Below, piece after piece: positions 8,904-17,706 of a stretch of DNA of 64,000 nt (position 1 is its first letter; the number at the start of each line of letters is the position of its first letter). The notes beneath the pieces were generated by a model that searched no databases, was not told where the DNA came from, and saw only the letters and a list, made by a program, of their open reading frames with translations. The position numbers and the translations under genes were made by a program. The DNA comes from Anaerolineaceae bacterium. Its GTDB lineage: Bacteria; Chloroflexota; Anaerolineae; Aggregatilineales; Phototrophicaceae. The stretch lies in contig PABP01000034.1 of assembly GCA_002699585.1 (NCBI GenBank), forward strand, positions 96,562 through 160,561, read 5' to 3'.

Positions 8904-10241
8904 TTAGTTCGCTGGTGCAATTACACTGGGGACATTATCACAGGTGCCATCGACTTGCACGATGTCTGAGCGCACCCAGACTTCGCCTTCAAGCTGCCAC
9001 CAGAGGTAACTATCGCCGCCTTGAGACTGGCCGATGACATAGCGCGTGGAGCCGCCAGAGAAAATATCGACCTGGGCATAGTTGGTGCCAGGGCCACCAC
9101 GTAGATTGACGTTGTTCGATGGCGTCACCGTACATACGAACAGGGGGCCGCTGCCTGCGCCCAGGGGCACGATGTACCAGACCTCATTCCGATTGTGGCC
9201 GTTGGTCGCACCGGGCACGCCGTCGCCGATGAAGCCATACAGCGGCGCGCCATCATAAGTCACCTGGGTACTGCCATCCGGGCGCGTGAAGTAGCTGATG
9301 TCACCGGGAATGGCCTCGCTATCGACAGTCGCCACATCAGATGGCGCAGCGATTGTTAGCGGCGGCCAATTCTGGGCACACTGATCGACACAGGTGGTTT
9401 CAAATTCGGGATCGTTGGCGAAGGTATACAGCGTCAGGCCATCGCTGCTGACCAGAATCTCACCGAAGTTGGGGTTCTGTCCTGCCTTCAGCACGGGTGG
9501 TTTGACCACTGACCAGACGCCGTTGACACCTTCACCATTGGCCTGGCCGGGTTCACTATCGCCAGCGAACGTATACAACGGCATGCCATTATAGGTGACT
9601 TGCAGCGTACCTGTATCGGTGCGCGTGAGAGTGCCCAGGCTATCCTGCTGAACAGCGCCCAACCCGGCGACCAATTCATCTTCACGGCTGATCGATAGGG
9701 CAGGCCAGTTTTGCAGGCAGTTGCCGCTGCAATTGCTGACGCCCTCGCCGTCATTGGCGAAGGTATACAGGGTGTATCCCTGGCTGTTGACCAGCACGCC
9801 GCCCAATCCCTCGACCGCACCCAGGCTGACGATCTGCGGGCGAGCCACGTACCATACACTGCCGACGCCTTCGCCATTGACCTGGCCTGTGTTTGTGTCG
9901 CCCGCGAAAGTGTACAGTGGCTGGCGATTGTAAGTCACTTGCAATGAGCCGTTATCCGCGCGGGCGAACGTACCCAACTCACCCGCTAGCTTAGTAACCC
10001 CACTGACGGCATCGGCACTGGGCACAATGACGGGCGGCCAGTTCTGGGCGCAGCTATCGGCACAATTGCTGCTGTTGGCGCTATCTTGTGTAAAAACGTA
10101 AAGTGTATTGCCGTCGTCATCTGTTAGATACGTACCAACTGCTTCGTTAAAGCTGATGCCAATCGTAACTGGAGCCTGGGCCTGTACGGCTAATGACAGC
10201 ATCAGCCCCAGGATGACCGCCATGAAGGCTTTCCGTAGCAT
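8904..10241 (-). CDS. Secreted protein with four COG4315 repeats and a C-terminal SH3-like domain
   Basis: A 445-residue exported protein. Signal peptide residues 1-22 end AVQAQ. Four COG4315 modules follow (about 24-125, 126-230, 231-335 and a partial last one to 350), each with 'TLYTFA.D...SNC...C.QNWP' and 'QVTYNG.PLY.F.GD...GQ.NGEGV..VW'. Residues about 360-445 form a bacterial SH3-like domain (CTVTPSNNVNLRGGPGTNY, then WWQLEGEVWVRSDIVQ), which usually binds cell wall. So the repeats are likely displayed at the envelope. It differs from the downstream paralogue by one extra module and by this anchor. ATG 10241 follows an AAGGAGAAAAAG ribosome-binding site. Confidence 0.9.
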   Translation of the reverse strand: MLRKAFMAVILGLMLSLAVQAQAPVTIGISFNEAVGTYLTDDDGNTLYVFTQDSANSSNCADSCAQNWPPVIVPSADAVSGVTKLAGELGTFARADNGSLQVTYNRQPLYTFAGDTNTGQVNGEGVGSVWYVARPQIVSLGAVEGLGGVLVNSQGYTLYTFANDGEGVSNCSGNCLQNWPALSISREDELVAGLGAVQQDSLGTLTRTDTGTLQVTYNGMPLYTFAGDSEPGQANGEGVNGVWSVVKPPVLKAGQNPNFGEILVSSDGLTLYTFANDPEFETTCVDQCAQNWPPLTIAAPSDVATVDSEAIPGDISYFTRPDGSTQVTYDGAPLYGFIGDGVPGATNGHNRNEVWYIVPLGAGSGPLFVCTVTPSNNVNLRGGPGTNYAQVDIFSGGSTRYVIGQSQGGDSYLWWQLEGEVWVRSDIVQVDGTCDNVPSVIAPAN

Positions 10242-10316
10242 CTTTTTCTCCTTGTGAATTGTAAAACACTATCTATTTGAGAACACTATCGTGATAGATT
10301 CTGACTGCTCAATTGA

Positions 10317-10421
10317 ACCCCATCCTCGGTCCTTCCCCCGAAGGAGGAAGGATGTCTTTTCCCGATACTATGCAAATCATCAGGTCCCCTCTCCTTCGGG
10401 GAGGGGATTTAGGGGTGGGGT
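10317..10421 (-). repeat. Dispersed palindromic element, copy C
   Basis: A full-length copy, reverse-oriented relative to 17707. It runs from ACCCCATCCTCGGTCCTT to GATTTAGGGGTGGGGT. Hairpins are CCTTCCCCCGAAGGAGGAAGG and CCCCTCTCCTTCGGGGAGGGG. The middle differs from other copies (CTTTTCCCGATACTATGCAA). It occupies the centre of the 343-nt gene-free stretch 10242-10584, in which nothing else is apparent. Confidence 0.9.
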
Positions 10422-10584
10422 TTCATGTTATGAAGCAATCCGATTTTTCGTGTCACTCCGTACAGCTTATCACGGCTTCTGAAGGCGTGCTGCAATGGAA
10501 TTGGTAAGATTTTGGTCAGGTTTGCATCTTAAGCTATGCATGCATGTGATACCCCAAATGTATAGAATGAATAAGGATTGACTT

Positions 10585-10869
10585 ATGGCTAAGGCAGTCT
10601 GGAATGGTGTTGTGCTTGCTGAAAGCGACGACACGATCCTGGTCGAGGGTAACCATTACTTCCCGTTGGCAGATGTAAACCTCGACTATTTTTCCGAAAC
10701 AGATTTCCACACAACCTGCCCGTGGAAGGGCGAGGCCAGCTACTACAGCGTCACCGTGGATGACTAGACCAACGAGAATGCCGCCTGGTTTTACCCACAG
10801 CCCAAAAACGCTGCCAAGCACGTCGAAGGGCGAGTGGCATTCTGGCGCGGGGTACAGGTCACGCGCTAA
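10585..10869 (+). pseudogene. DUF427 gene broken by an in-frame TAG
   Basis: The first 60 codons give a good DUF427 start (MAKAVWNGVVLAESDD, VEGNHYFPLADV, CPWKGEASYYSVTVDD). A TAG at 10765-10767 follows, and the same frame continues with TNENAAWFYPQPK and then VEGRVAFWRGVQVTR before TAA at 10867-10869. Together these make a normal-length DUF427 protein of 94 residues. The stop replaces the Lys of the usual DGKTNENAAWYYP motif, a one-base AAG-to-TAG change. No other damage is seen, so the mutation is recent, or a sequencing error, or the codon is suppressed. AAGGA lies 8 nt before ATG 10585. Confidence 0.85.
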
Positions 10870-11048
10870 ACGCAGGCATTCTAAAGTGTACAAGGGTGCT
10901 TTTATTGCCAAATCATTCGGAACGCATGAGAAATCCATGAAACTTGTGTTCTAGTAATGGCAAAAAGAGCATACTTATAATAGGGTGGGATAGGGAAACT
11001 CGTCCCCAATCATTTTACTTTTTACGCACGGTTCCATAGGGAGCAAGC

Positions 11049-12599
11049 ATGTTTAATAATATCGCTCACTTATTCGGACGCAGCGGCGTCGCTCGTTTGA
11101 AGATGACCAGCAACGTCGTTCTTGTCGCGCTTTTAGCACTCGTACTGTCCGTCAGTGTTTATGCCCAGGATGAAAATGTCCTGGTCATTGGTACAGAAGC
11201 CCCCGTTAATCTCGATCCCGCCATTGGTAGTAACGATCAAGAAGCCCTTTTTAACCGCACAGTGTATGATTTCCTGGTCGATGTCACCGTCGATTCTGAC
11301 ATTGCCCCGGCACTTGCTGAGTCCTGGGAAATCAGTGACGATGGCCTGACCTATACCTTCACTCTGCGTGAGGGCGTCACCTTCCACGATGGCAGCAGCT
11401 TTGGCCCGGAAGATGTCGTATTCACCTTTGATCGCCTGAAGGAACTGGAATCTTCGGTCCTCAGCCGTTTGGGTGAGTTCACCGTCGAAGCTGGCGAAGG
11501 CAATACGGTTGTCTTCACGTTGACCCAGCCCAATGCTGACTTCCTGTATGCGGTCGGCGCGCGCTTCACGGCTATCCTCAGCTCGGATGACATGGCCTTT
11601 GATACCGGCGTGGATGCCAACGGCACCGGCGCTTTCAGCGTGTCGGAATACGTCCCTGGCGAGCGCACAACCTTTGCCGCCAATGAAGCTTACTGGGGTG
11701 GGGCACCGTCCCTGGCTGGCGTGGAACATGTCTACATCGAAGACAAGAACGCCCAGGTTGATGCCTTACTAAGCGGCGATGTCGATTTCATCTTCAAGTT
11801 GTCGCTGGACCAGATCGCTCGTATCGAAGGCGAAGACGGTTTTACCGTTCTGGAAGTCGCCACCAACCAGCATCCGGTCATCCGCCTGCATGCCAATGAA
11901 GGTGCGATTGGCGAAGATGTCCGCGTGCGTCAGGCCTTCAAGCTGGCGACCAACCGCGAAGAAATCAACGACATCCTGTATGGTGGTCGCGCGGTCATCG
12001 GCAATAACGACCCCATTGGCCCGCTGTATGGCCAGTTCTACAACGATATGCTGGAAAAACCCGCTTACGATCCTGAAGCCGCCTGTGCCCTGATCCAGGA
12101 AGCGACGGGTGAGGAACGCCTGACATCGACGCTGCGCCTGCCGGATGCTTTCGGTGGCGATTATGCGCTGATGGCTGCCGCCCTGCAACAACAGTGGGCA
12201 GAAGGCTGCATCGACGTGGACATCGAAGTGTTCCCGGAAGGCGTTTACTACAGTGATGGCACCTGGCTCGACACTGAACTGGGTATTACGGGTTGGGGCA
12301 GCCGCCCGATTGCCCAGGCAATTCTTGTCGAAGCCTATGTTCCGGGCGCGGCTTATAACGAATCCAACTGGGAAGATGAAGAAGTGGGTGCTTTGGTCGC
12401 GGAAGCGGGTGTCACCACCGACCCGGAAGCCCGTACCCAGCTTTACCATCAGATCAGCGAAATCTTCGCTGAACGCGGCCCGATCATCGTGCCGTTCTTC
12501 GCTCCGGTACTCGGTGCTGTCAGCAATGACGTTCAGGGCCTTGAAATGAACCCATTCCCCGGCCTGACGGACGTCCGCAACGTTTCGCTCGGTCAATAA
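11049..12599 (+). CDS. ABC transporter substrate-binding protein, family 5 (oligopeptide type)
   Basis: A 516-residue extracytoplasmic binding protein. Residues 1-40 form a long signal peptide (hydrophobic core VVLVALLALVLSVSVYAQ), with no lipobox Cys. The SBP_bac_5 features are clear: LDPAIGSNDQEALFNRTVYDFLV, the hallmark APALAESWEISDDGLTYTFTLREGVTFHDG, VRQAFKLATNREEI, and DILYGGRAVIGNNDPIGP. The ligand is probably a peptide, opine or glycoside; it cannot be read from sequence. It begins the operon SBP, DppC-like, fused ATPase, DppB-like. TATAAT at 10976-10981 may be its -10 box, though no good -35 is visible. Confidence 0.93.
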   Translation: MFNNIAHLFGRSGVARLKMTSNVVLVALLALVLSVSVYAQDENVLVIGTEAPVNLDPAIGSNDQEALFNRTVYDFLVDVTVDSDIAPALAESWEISDDGLTYTFTLREGVTFHDGSSFGPEDVVFTFDRLKELESSVLSRLGEFTVEAGEGNTVVFTLTQPNADFLYAVGARFTAILSSDDMAFDTGVDANGTGAFSVSEYVPGERTTFAANEAYWGGAPSLAGVEHVYIEDKNAQVDALLSGDVDFIFKLSLDQIARIEGEDGFTVLEVATNQHPVIRLHANEGAIGEDVRVRQAFKLATNREEINDILYGGRAVIGNNDPIGPLYGQFYNDMLEKPAYDPEAACALIQEATGEERLTSTLRLPDAFGGDYALMAAALQQQWAEGCIDVDIEVFPEGVYYSDGTWLDTELGITGWGSRPIAQAILVEAYVPGAAYNESNWEDEEVGALVAEAGVTTDPEARTQLYHQISEIFAERGPIIVPFFAPVLGAVSNDVQGLEMNPFPGLTDVRNVSLGQ

Positions 12600-12608
12600 G
12601 ACCCTGCG

Positions 12609-13520
12609 ATGACCCAGACTCAACCACAGACGGATGTGACGCCCAAGCGGGTGTCACGTCCGTTTTACAAACGTGCGCTGGCTTCCGCTGGCGATTTTTT
12701 GCGTCAACTGGCACGTCGACCCTTGTCATTCATCGGTCTGATGCTGGTGATTGGCTTCATCCTGATGGCCATCTTCGCGCCAATCATCGCCCCCTTTGCT
12801 TTCGACCAGATTTCCACTGGACCACGCAGCAGTCCACCTAGCATCGACAACCTGTTTGGAACAGACCGCCTGGGACGTGATGTCTTCAGCCGCGTGGTGT
12901 GGGGATCGCGTGAAATTATTGTGATTCCGGGCATTGCTACCGCGATTGCTGTGTTTTTCGGTGCTGGATTGGGCATGATGACGGGCTTTTATGGTGGTTG
13001 GATCGATGAAGTGATTTCGCGGGCATTCGACAGCCTGCTGGCGATCCCGGCCATGGTCTTGGCGCTGGTCATGCTGGCGACGATAGGGCCCTCAGCAGTG
13101 GGCATCGTGATTGTGATTGTGTTGCTCTATACGCCGATCATCACGCGCGTCGTCCGCAGTGCGACCCTCAACGTGCGCAGCCTGGGTTATGTAGAAGCTG
13201 CTCGTCTGCGCGGCGAGAGCACCTTCTATATTGTCACCCGCGAGATTTTGCCCGGTGTGCTGCCGGCACTGGTTGTAGAAGCCGCCTTGCGCTTCTCTTA
13301 TGCCATCTTCCTGACGGCCTCTTTGGGCTTTTTGGGGTTAGGTGTGCAGCCACCCTCACCGGATTGGGGCCGTATGGTCAGTGAGGCGCGTAACAATTAC
13401 ACACGTACCCCCTGGGAAATGGTCTATCCGGCGGCGGCGATTGCCGTGCTGGTGGTCGGTGTCAATTTGATGGCCGATGGCCTGCGCCGAATTTTCCGCT
13501 ATGAAGGGCAGGAACGATGA
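12609..13520 (+). CDS. ABC transporter permease, DppC/OppC type
   Basis: A 303-residue inner-membrane permease with about six transmembrane segments. Residues 29-60 match the OppC N-terminal domain (RRPLSFIGLMLVIGFILMAIFAPIIAP), followed by the family motif LFGTDRLGRDVFSRVVWGSR. The EAA coupling loop for the ATPase is EAARLRGESTFYIVTREILPGVLP. The C-terminal LGFLGLGVQPPSPDWGRMV is characteristic. It starts 9 nt after the binding-protein gene and overlaps the ATPase gene by 4 nt. Confidence 0.94.
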   Translation: MTQTQPQTDVTPKRVSRPFYKRALASAGDFLRQLARRPLSFIGLMLVIGFILMAIFAPIIAPFAFDQISTGPRSSPPSIDNLFGTDRLGRDVFSRVVWGSREIIVIPGIATAIAVFFGAGLGMMTGFYGGWIDEVISRAFDSLLAIPAMVLALVMLATIGPSAVGIVIVIVLLYTPIITRVVRSATLNVRSLGYVEAARLRGESTFYIVTREILPGVLPALVVEAALRFSYAIFLTASLGFLGLGVQPPSPDWGRMVSEARNNYTRTPWEMVYPAAAIAVLVVGVNLMADGLRRIFRYEGQER

Positions 13521-15613
13521 CGACAGCCCCCAAAGACAATACGCAACAAGCGGTGATCCAGGCCAAGGATTTGCGCGTCGAGTATCGCATCAATCGTGAA
13601 TGGCTGACAGCGGTCAACGGCGTCAATCTGGCGATTTATCCGCTGGAGATTCATGGGTTGGTGGGCGAGAGTGGCAGCGGCAAGAGCACGCTGGCCCTGT
13701 CCATGATGAATTATATGGCCGATAACGCGCGGATTGGGTCCGGGCAGGTTTTGCTGGATGGCCAGGACATCGCGCCGCTATCCTCGCAGCAGATGCGGGC
13801 CATCTGGGGCAAGAAGATGAGTCTCGTTCCCCAGGATGCACTGGCGTCGCTCAATCCCTCGTATACCATCCGCGAGCAAATTGCCGAGGTCACGCAGCAG
13901 CACATGGGTATGGCCAAAGATGAGGCCTACGCTTACGCCGTGGAGATGCTCGCTCGCGTCAAAATCGCTGACCCGGAAGCCGTTGCCCGCAGTTACCCGC
14001 ATGAACTCAGTGGCGGGATGCAGCAGCGCGTCATGATTGCGATGGCGCTCAGCACGGAACCGCGCTTTTTGGTGCTTGACGAGCCGACCACCGCCCTGGA
14101 TGTGACGACCCAGGCCGTTATCCTCGATTTGTTCCGCGAGCTGATACTGAATAACCAGGCGGCGGCGTTGTACGTGTCGCACGATTTAGGCACGGTCGCC
14201 CAATTGTGTGACCGCGTGACGGTGCTCTATGGTGGCGAAATCATGGAGAGTGCTTCGGTCACGGAGCTGTATGCACAGCCATTGCACCCGTACACGGTCG
14301 GCTTGCTCAACAGCTTGCCGCGCCATCATGACGGGACCAACACGCGCCTATCGACCATCAAAGGGGTCGCGCCATCATTGCAGCAGCGCAGCAAGGTCTG
14401 CGTGTTTGCTGACCGCTGTCCGGTGGCCATCGACATCTGCCGCGCGGAAAAACCGCCCTTAGAAACCACGCCAGATGGGCGCACCGTGCGCTGCTTCCGC
14501 TGGCAGGAGATCGCCAATAACGAGTTGGATCTCTCGCCGCCAGAGGAGCGCGTCACTGAGACGAGTGACGAGGCGGATCGAGAACTGCTGCAAGCCAACA
14601 GCCTGAGCAAAGCCTTCGGCAACAGTGATTTGCTGGATCGACTCTTAGGCCGTGCCAAAGAGCCTTTACAGGCCGTCGATGATGTGTCGTTTTCGATGAA
14701 AACCCATTCCACGCTGGGGCTGGTAGGCGAGAGTGGCAGCGGCAAGACGACCCTGGCCCGCAGTATCGTCGCCCTGATTAAGGCGGACAGCGGCCAGATT
14801 GAGTTGTACGACGAACCCATCGCGCTAGATTTAGAAAAGCGGCCTCAGGACGTGCTCAGCGAGTTGCAGATGGTGTTCCAGAACCCCAACGACGCGCTCA
14901 ATCCGTACCATAGTATCGGCCAGACGCTCAAGCGCACCATCAACAAGCTGACCAGCAAAAACATGACCGATGAACAGGTCGCGGCGCGTGTCGAGGATTT
15001 ATTGCAAGCCGTGCGCCTGCCTGCCGATTACGCCGGACGCTATCCCTCGGAATTGAGTGGTGGCGAAAAGCAGCGCGTGGCGATTGCCCGTGCCTTTGCG
15101 GCCAATCCCTCGTTGGTTGTCGCCGATGAGCCGACGAGTTCGCTAGATGTCTCAGTGCAGGCGGTCATCCTCAATTTGCTGAAAGATCTACGCGCCCGTG
15201 AAGGGGCCTCGTATCTGCTGATCTCGCACGATCTGGATGTGATTGCTTATCTGGCTGATGAAATCGCGGTCATGTACCTGGGCGAAATTGTGGAAATCGG
15301 CCCAACGGAAGCGGTCTACAACCTGCCTTCGCACCCCTATACGGAAGCGCTCATCAGCGCGATTCCAGAGCCGGACCCGACCAGTGGCAAGCAGCGTATT
15401 CTGCTGGAGGGCGATGTTCCCAGCGCGCGTGATCTGCCGCAGGGTTGCCGTTTCCATACGCGCTGCCCGCGCAAAATCGGTGCCATCTGCGAGAACGAAG
15501 CGCCGCCACTGCGCGATGCCAGCGATGGCCACGTCATCCGCTGCCACATCCCGATTGATGAACTGGTCGCGCTGCAAAGTCAGCCGCCTGTTGCAGCAGG
15601 GGAGGGCAAATAA
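13517..15613 (+). CDS. Fused DppD-DppF type ABC ATPase
   Basis: A 698-residue protein carrying two complete oligopeptide-type ATPase domains. Domain 1 (about 10-275) has Walker A GESGSGKST, signature LSGGMQQR and Walker B FLVLDEPTTALD. Domain 2 (about 355-605) has GESGSGKTT, LSGGEKQR and VVADEPTSSLD. Each is followed by the oligopeptide C-terminal extension with conserved cysteines (RCPVAIDIC...RCF and RCPRKIGAIC...RCH); in DppD-type proteins such cysteines can hold an iron-sulfur cluster. Normally these are two genes; the fusion fixes the heterodimer in one chain. It overlaps the upstream permease by 4 nt (ATGA). Confidence 0.94.
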   Translation: MTTAPKDNTQQAVIQAKDLRVEYRINREWLTAVNGVNLAIYPLEIHGLVGESGSGKSTLALSMMNYMADNARIGSGQVLLDGQDIAPLSSQQMRAIWGKKMSLVPQDALASLNPSYTIREQIAEVTQQHMGMAKDEAYAYAVEMLARVKIADPEAVARSYPHELSGGMQQRVMIAMALSTEPRFLVLDEPTTALDVTTQAVILDLFRELILNNQAAALYVSHDLGTVAQLCDRVTVLYGGEIMESASVTELYAQPLHPYTVGLLNSLPRHHDGTNTRLSTIKGVAPSLQQRSKVCVFADRCPVAIDICRAEKPPLETTPDGRTVRCFRWQEIANNELDLSPPEERVTETSDEADRELLQANSLSKAFGNSDLLDRLLGRAKEPLQAVDDVSFSMKTHSTLGLVGESGSGKTTLARSIVALIKADSGQIELYDEPIALDLEKRPQDVLSELQMVFQNPNDALNPYHSIGQTLKRTINKLTSKNMTDEQVAARVEDLLQAVRLPADYAGRYPSELSGGEKQRVAIARAFAANPSLVVADEPTSSLDVSVQAVILNLLKDLRAREGASYLLISHDLDVIAYLADEIAVMYLGEIVEIGPTEAVYNLPSHPYTEALISAIPEPDPTSGKQRILLEGDVPSARDLPQGCRFHTRCPRKIGAICENEAPPLRDASDGHVIRCHIPIDELVALQSQPPVAAGEGK

Positions 15614-15631
15614 TGAATTTCTGTTCATTAG

Positions 15632-15739
15632 ACCCCTATCCTCGGTCCTTCCCCCATGAGGTGGAAGGATACCTTTCTGCGTCCGTTGCGGCCTGCAAAA
15701 GTCCCCTCACCTCATGGGGAGGGGATTTAGGGGAGGGGT
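15632..15739 (-). repeat. Dispersed palindromic element, copy D, inside the ABC operon
   Basis: A full-length copy of the CACCTCATG subtype, reverse-oriented relative to 17707. It runs from ACCCCTATCCTC to GATTTAGGGGAGGGGT, starting 18 nt after the fused-ATPase stop. Together with the short tandem repeat after it, it separates the last permease gene from the rest of the transporter operon by 247 nt. Confidence 0.9.
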
Positions 15740-15796
15740 TTTGCTCACCAGTTCTCCATCCTCATGCTTTTAGCGGTCAATTTACCTCGGTAAAAG

Positions 15797-15844
15797 ACTC
15801 AGCACTCAGCACGCAAACCTCAGCACTATTTCACTCAGCACTCA
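15797..15844 (+). repeat. Imperfect CTCAGCACT short tandem repeat
   Basis: Four units related to ACTCAGCACT (ACTCAGCACT, CAGCACGCAAACC, TCAGCACTATTTC, ACTCAGCACTCAC) lie just before the DppB-like gene. Probably slipped-strand sequence associated with the adjacent dispersed element. No coding capacity. Confidence 0.6.
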
Positions 15845-15860
15845 CGACTGGAAGTCGCCC

Positions 15861-16766
15861 ATGATTCGTTTCTTCATCCGGCGCATTATTTTGCTGTTCG
15901 TCACCCTGTTCGTGACCTCGGCCATTGTGTTTGGCCTGACCCAGCTATTGCCAGGAGACATCGCGCTCTTAATCAAAGGGCGTGATGCCAGCCAGGTGGT
16001 CATCGATGACTTCCGCGAGACGCACGGCCTGAATGCTCCCGTACTGGTGCAGTACACGAATTGGCTGGGTGGCTTTGCCACGGGCGATTGGGGAAAGTCC
16101 TACCTCGATAGCAGCGATGTGCGCACGACCGTCCTGCGCCGCCTGGGGAATTCCTTGCAGCTAGCCGGTTTGACGCTCCTGCTGGCCGTGCCGATTTCGA
16201 TTGTGCTCGGTGTGGTGGCGGCGGTCGCCCAGGATACGTGGGTCGATGGCGTTATTTCGATATTTTCGCTGGCGGTCGTGGGCCTGCCGGAATTCGTGAC
16301 CGGGCTGCTGTTTTTGTCGATTTTCGCGCCCGGTGCCGGATGGCCGGACTGGTTCCGTGACTTTTTCCTGCCCGCGCTGACGGCGACCCTGGTCCTGCTG
16401 GGGTACATCGCCCGTATGACGCGCGCCGGGGTCATCGAAGAACTGCGCAAGCCCTACGTGCGTACCGCCCGCCTGAAAGGTCTTTCCACGCGCGAAGTGC
16501 TGTTCAAGCATGTTTTACGCAATGCCTTGCTGCCGACCATCACCGTGATCGCCATCAGCGTCGGCTGGCTGATTGGCGGCCTGGTGGTCATCGAAAATGT
16601 GTTTAATTACTTTGGTGTGGGCCTGCTGCTGGTCGAGGCTGTCGAGCGCAAGAATATGCCCATCATCATGGCCGCGACCATGATTATCGTGTTCTTCTTC
16701 GCAGTCTCCAACATGCTCGCCGATTTGTTGTATGCTATGCTCAACCCGCGCATTCGGTTGGGGTAA
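15861..16766 (+). CDS. ABC transporter permease, DppB/OppB type
   Basis: A 301-residue inner-membrane permease with six predicted transmembrane segments. N-terminal IRFFIRRIILLFVTLFVTSAIVFGL and LLPGDIALLI are typical of OppB. The segment FRETHGLNAPVLVQYTNWLGGFATGDWGKSY is the family periplasmic motif. The coupling loop is ELRKPYVRTARLKGLSTREVLFKHVLRNALLP. It completes the transporter with the DppC-like and fused ATPase genes, although the usual order is B before C and here it comes last, after a repeat insertion. Its own ribosome-binding site is poor (GGAAGTCGCCC before ATG). Confidence 0.93.
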   Translation: MIRFFIRRIILLFVTLFVTSAIVFGLTQLLPGDIALLIKGRDASQVVIDDFRETHGLNAPVLVQYTNWLGGFATGDWGKSYLDSSDVRTTVLRRLGNSLQLAGLTLLLAVPISIVLGVVAAVAQDTWVDGVISIFSLAVVGLPEFVTGLLFLSIFAPGAGWPDWFRDFFLPALTATLVLLGYIARMTRAGVIEELRKPYVRTARLKGLSTREVLFKHVLRNALLPTITVIAISVGWLIGGLVVIENVFNYFGVGLLLVEAVERKNMPIIMAATMIIVFFFAVSNMLADLLYAMLNPRIRLG

Positions 16767-16778
16767 AGGGTAACCAAG

Positions 16779-17696
16779 ATGGCGCCAAAAAGGCCAAGTG
16801 TTTTCATAAGTTATGCACACCATGATGGATTGGATTTTACACGCCGATTGGCTTATTCGCTCAGTATGTATATGGATGTTTTCTGGGATCGCAATTTAGG
16901 TGCAGGTGAGTATCCAGAACAGCTTAAGAACGAGATATTGAACAGGGACTTTTTCTTGCTGGTAATGACTCCTAGTTCAATCGTAAGCAAATGGTGCATG
17001 GAGATAGAGCTTGGCTACGCGCAAGAAGCACAGAAGACGATAGTTCCTGTGAGACCCTTTAATGATAGAGAAACAGATCAGCATAAACTTTATGATAAGA
17101 ATACTTACGCAGCATTTTACGATGATTTCGATGTCGGTTTTCGTCGAGTTACTGCGATGATGCTCGGCACTCCTTTGTCATCTTGGGAATACCTGTCTAC
17201 AGTCAAGGAGGATTCTTTATTGCGAGAAACTCTGCGTAAGGAACAGCTTCCTACGGTTATTGCAACGCAATTATCCGAGTGGGTGATAATTGATGTGCTC
17301 TGGGATTATGTGCAAGAATCTATCCGCTTAAGTAATCCTCCTGTTTCAGTCGGTAATCCGCGAACAATTCGAGGAATATTAGGTCAGTGTTCTCGATTGA
17401 AGCCAGAATTCGCTCAGATTAACAATTCTGCCGCATGGGCAAGGGTGGAAGCGGTAGAGAAAATTTGTAATGAGCAAATCAAAAATGTCGAAGACGTCGT
17501 GAAAGCGGGTGGAAATATTGGATTTTATGTGGATTCGATCTGTGAAAACGTCAAAACAACCTTGCGGAAAGAGTATTCGTCAAGTCTGAAGGCAGGCGGT
17601 GTAAGTAAGGTAAACGCTTATTTTGACTTTAATATCGCTGAGAAAATCCGTGAATTAATCCTCGTACATTCCCGCAGATCGCGGTATTTATACTAG
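16779..17696 (+). CDS. TIR domain protein
   Basis: A 305-residue protein. Residues 5-140 are a TIR domain: box 1 SVFISYAHHDG, the BB-loop region RNLGAGEYPEQLKNEIL, FFLLVMTPSSIVSKW, and WCMEIELGYAQEAQKTIVPVRPF. The Glu in CMEIELG occupies the place of the catalytic Glu of NAD-cleaving TIR domains. The remaining 165 residues are alpha-helical and unrecognised. The gene is clearly richer in A/T than the transporter upstream and ClpP downstream, pointing to horizontal gain. It starts 12 nt after the permease stop and is bordered downstream by a dispersed repeat. A role in antiphage defence is possible, but no partner gene is adjacent. Confidence 0.85.
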   Translation: MAPKRPSVFISYAHHDGLDFTRRLAYSLSMYMDVFWDRNLGAGEYPEQLKNEILNRDFFLLVMTPSSIVSKWCMEIELGYAQEAQKTIVPVRPFNDRETDQHKLYDKNTYAAFYDDFDVGFRRVTAMMLGTPLSSWEYLSTVKEDSLLRETLRKEQLPTVIATQLSEWVIIDVLWDYVQESIRLSNPPVSVGNPRTIRGILGQCSRLKPEFAQINNSAAWARVEAVEKICNEQIKNVEDVVKAGGNIGFYVDSICENVKTTLRKEYSSSLKAGGVSKVNAYFDFNIAEKIRELILVHSRRSRYLY

Positions 17697-17706
17697 GCCA
17701 TGCTCA

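Noticed and set aside
10765..10767. TAG in the DUF427 gene as a recoded (pyrrolysine or suppressed) codon
   Set aside because: It sits at a conserved Lys position, one base from AAG, with no recoding hairpin or family evidence; a nonsense mutation or read error is simpler.
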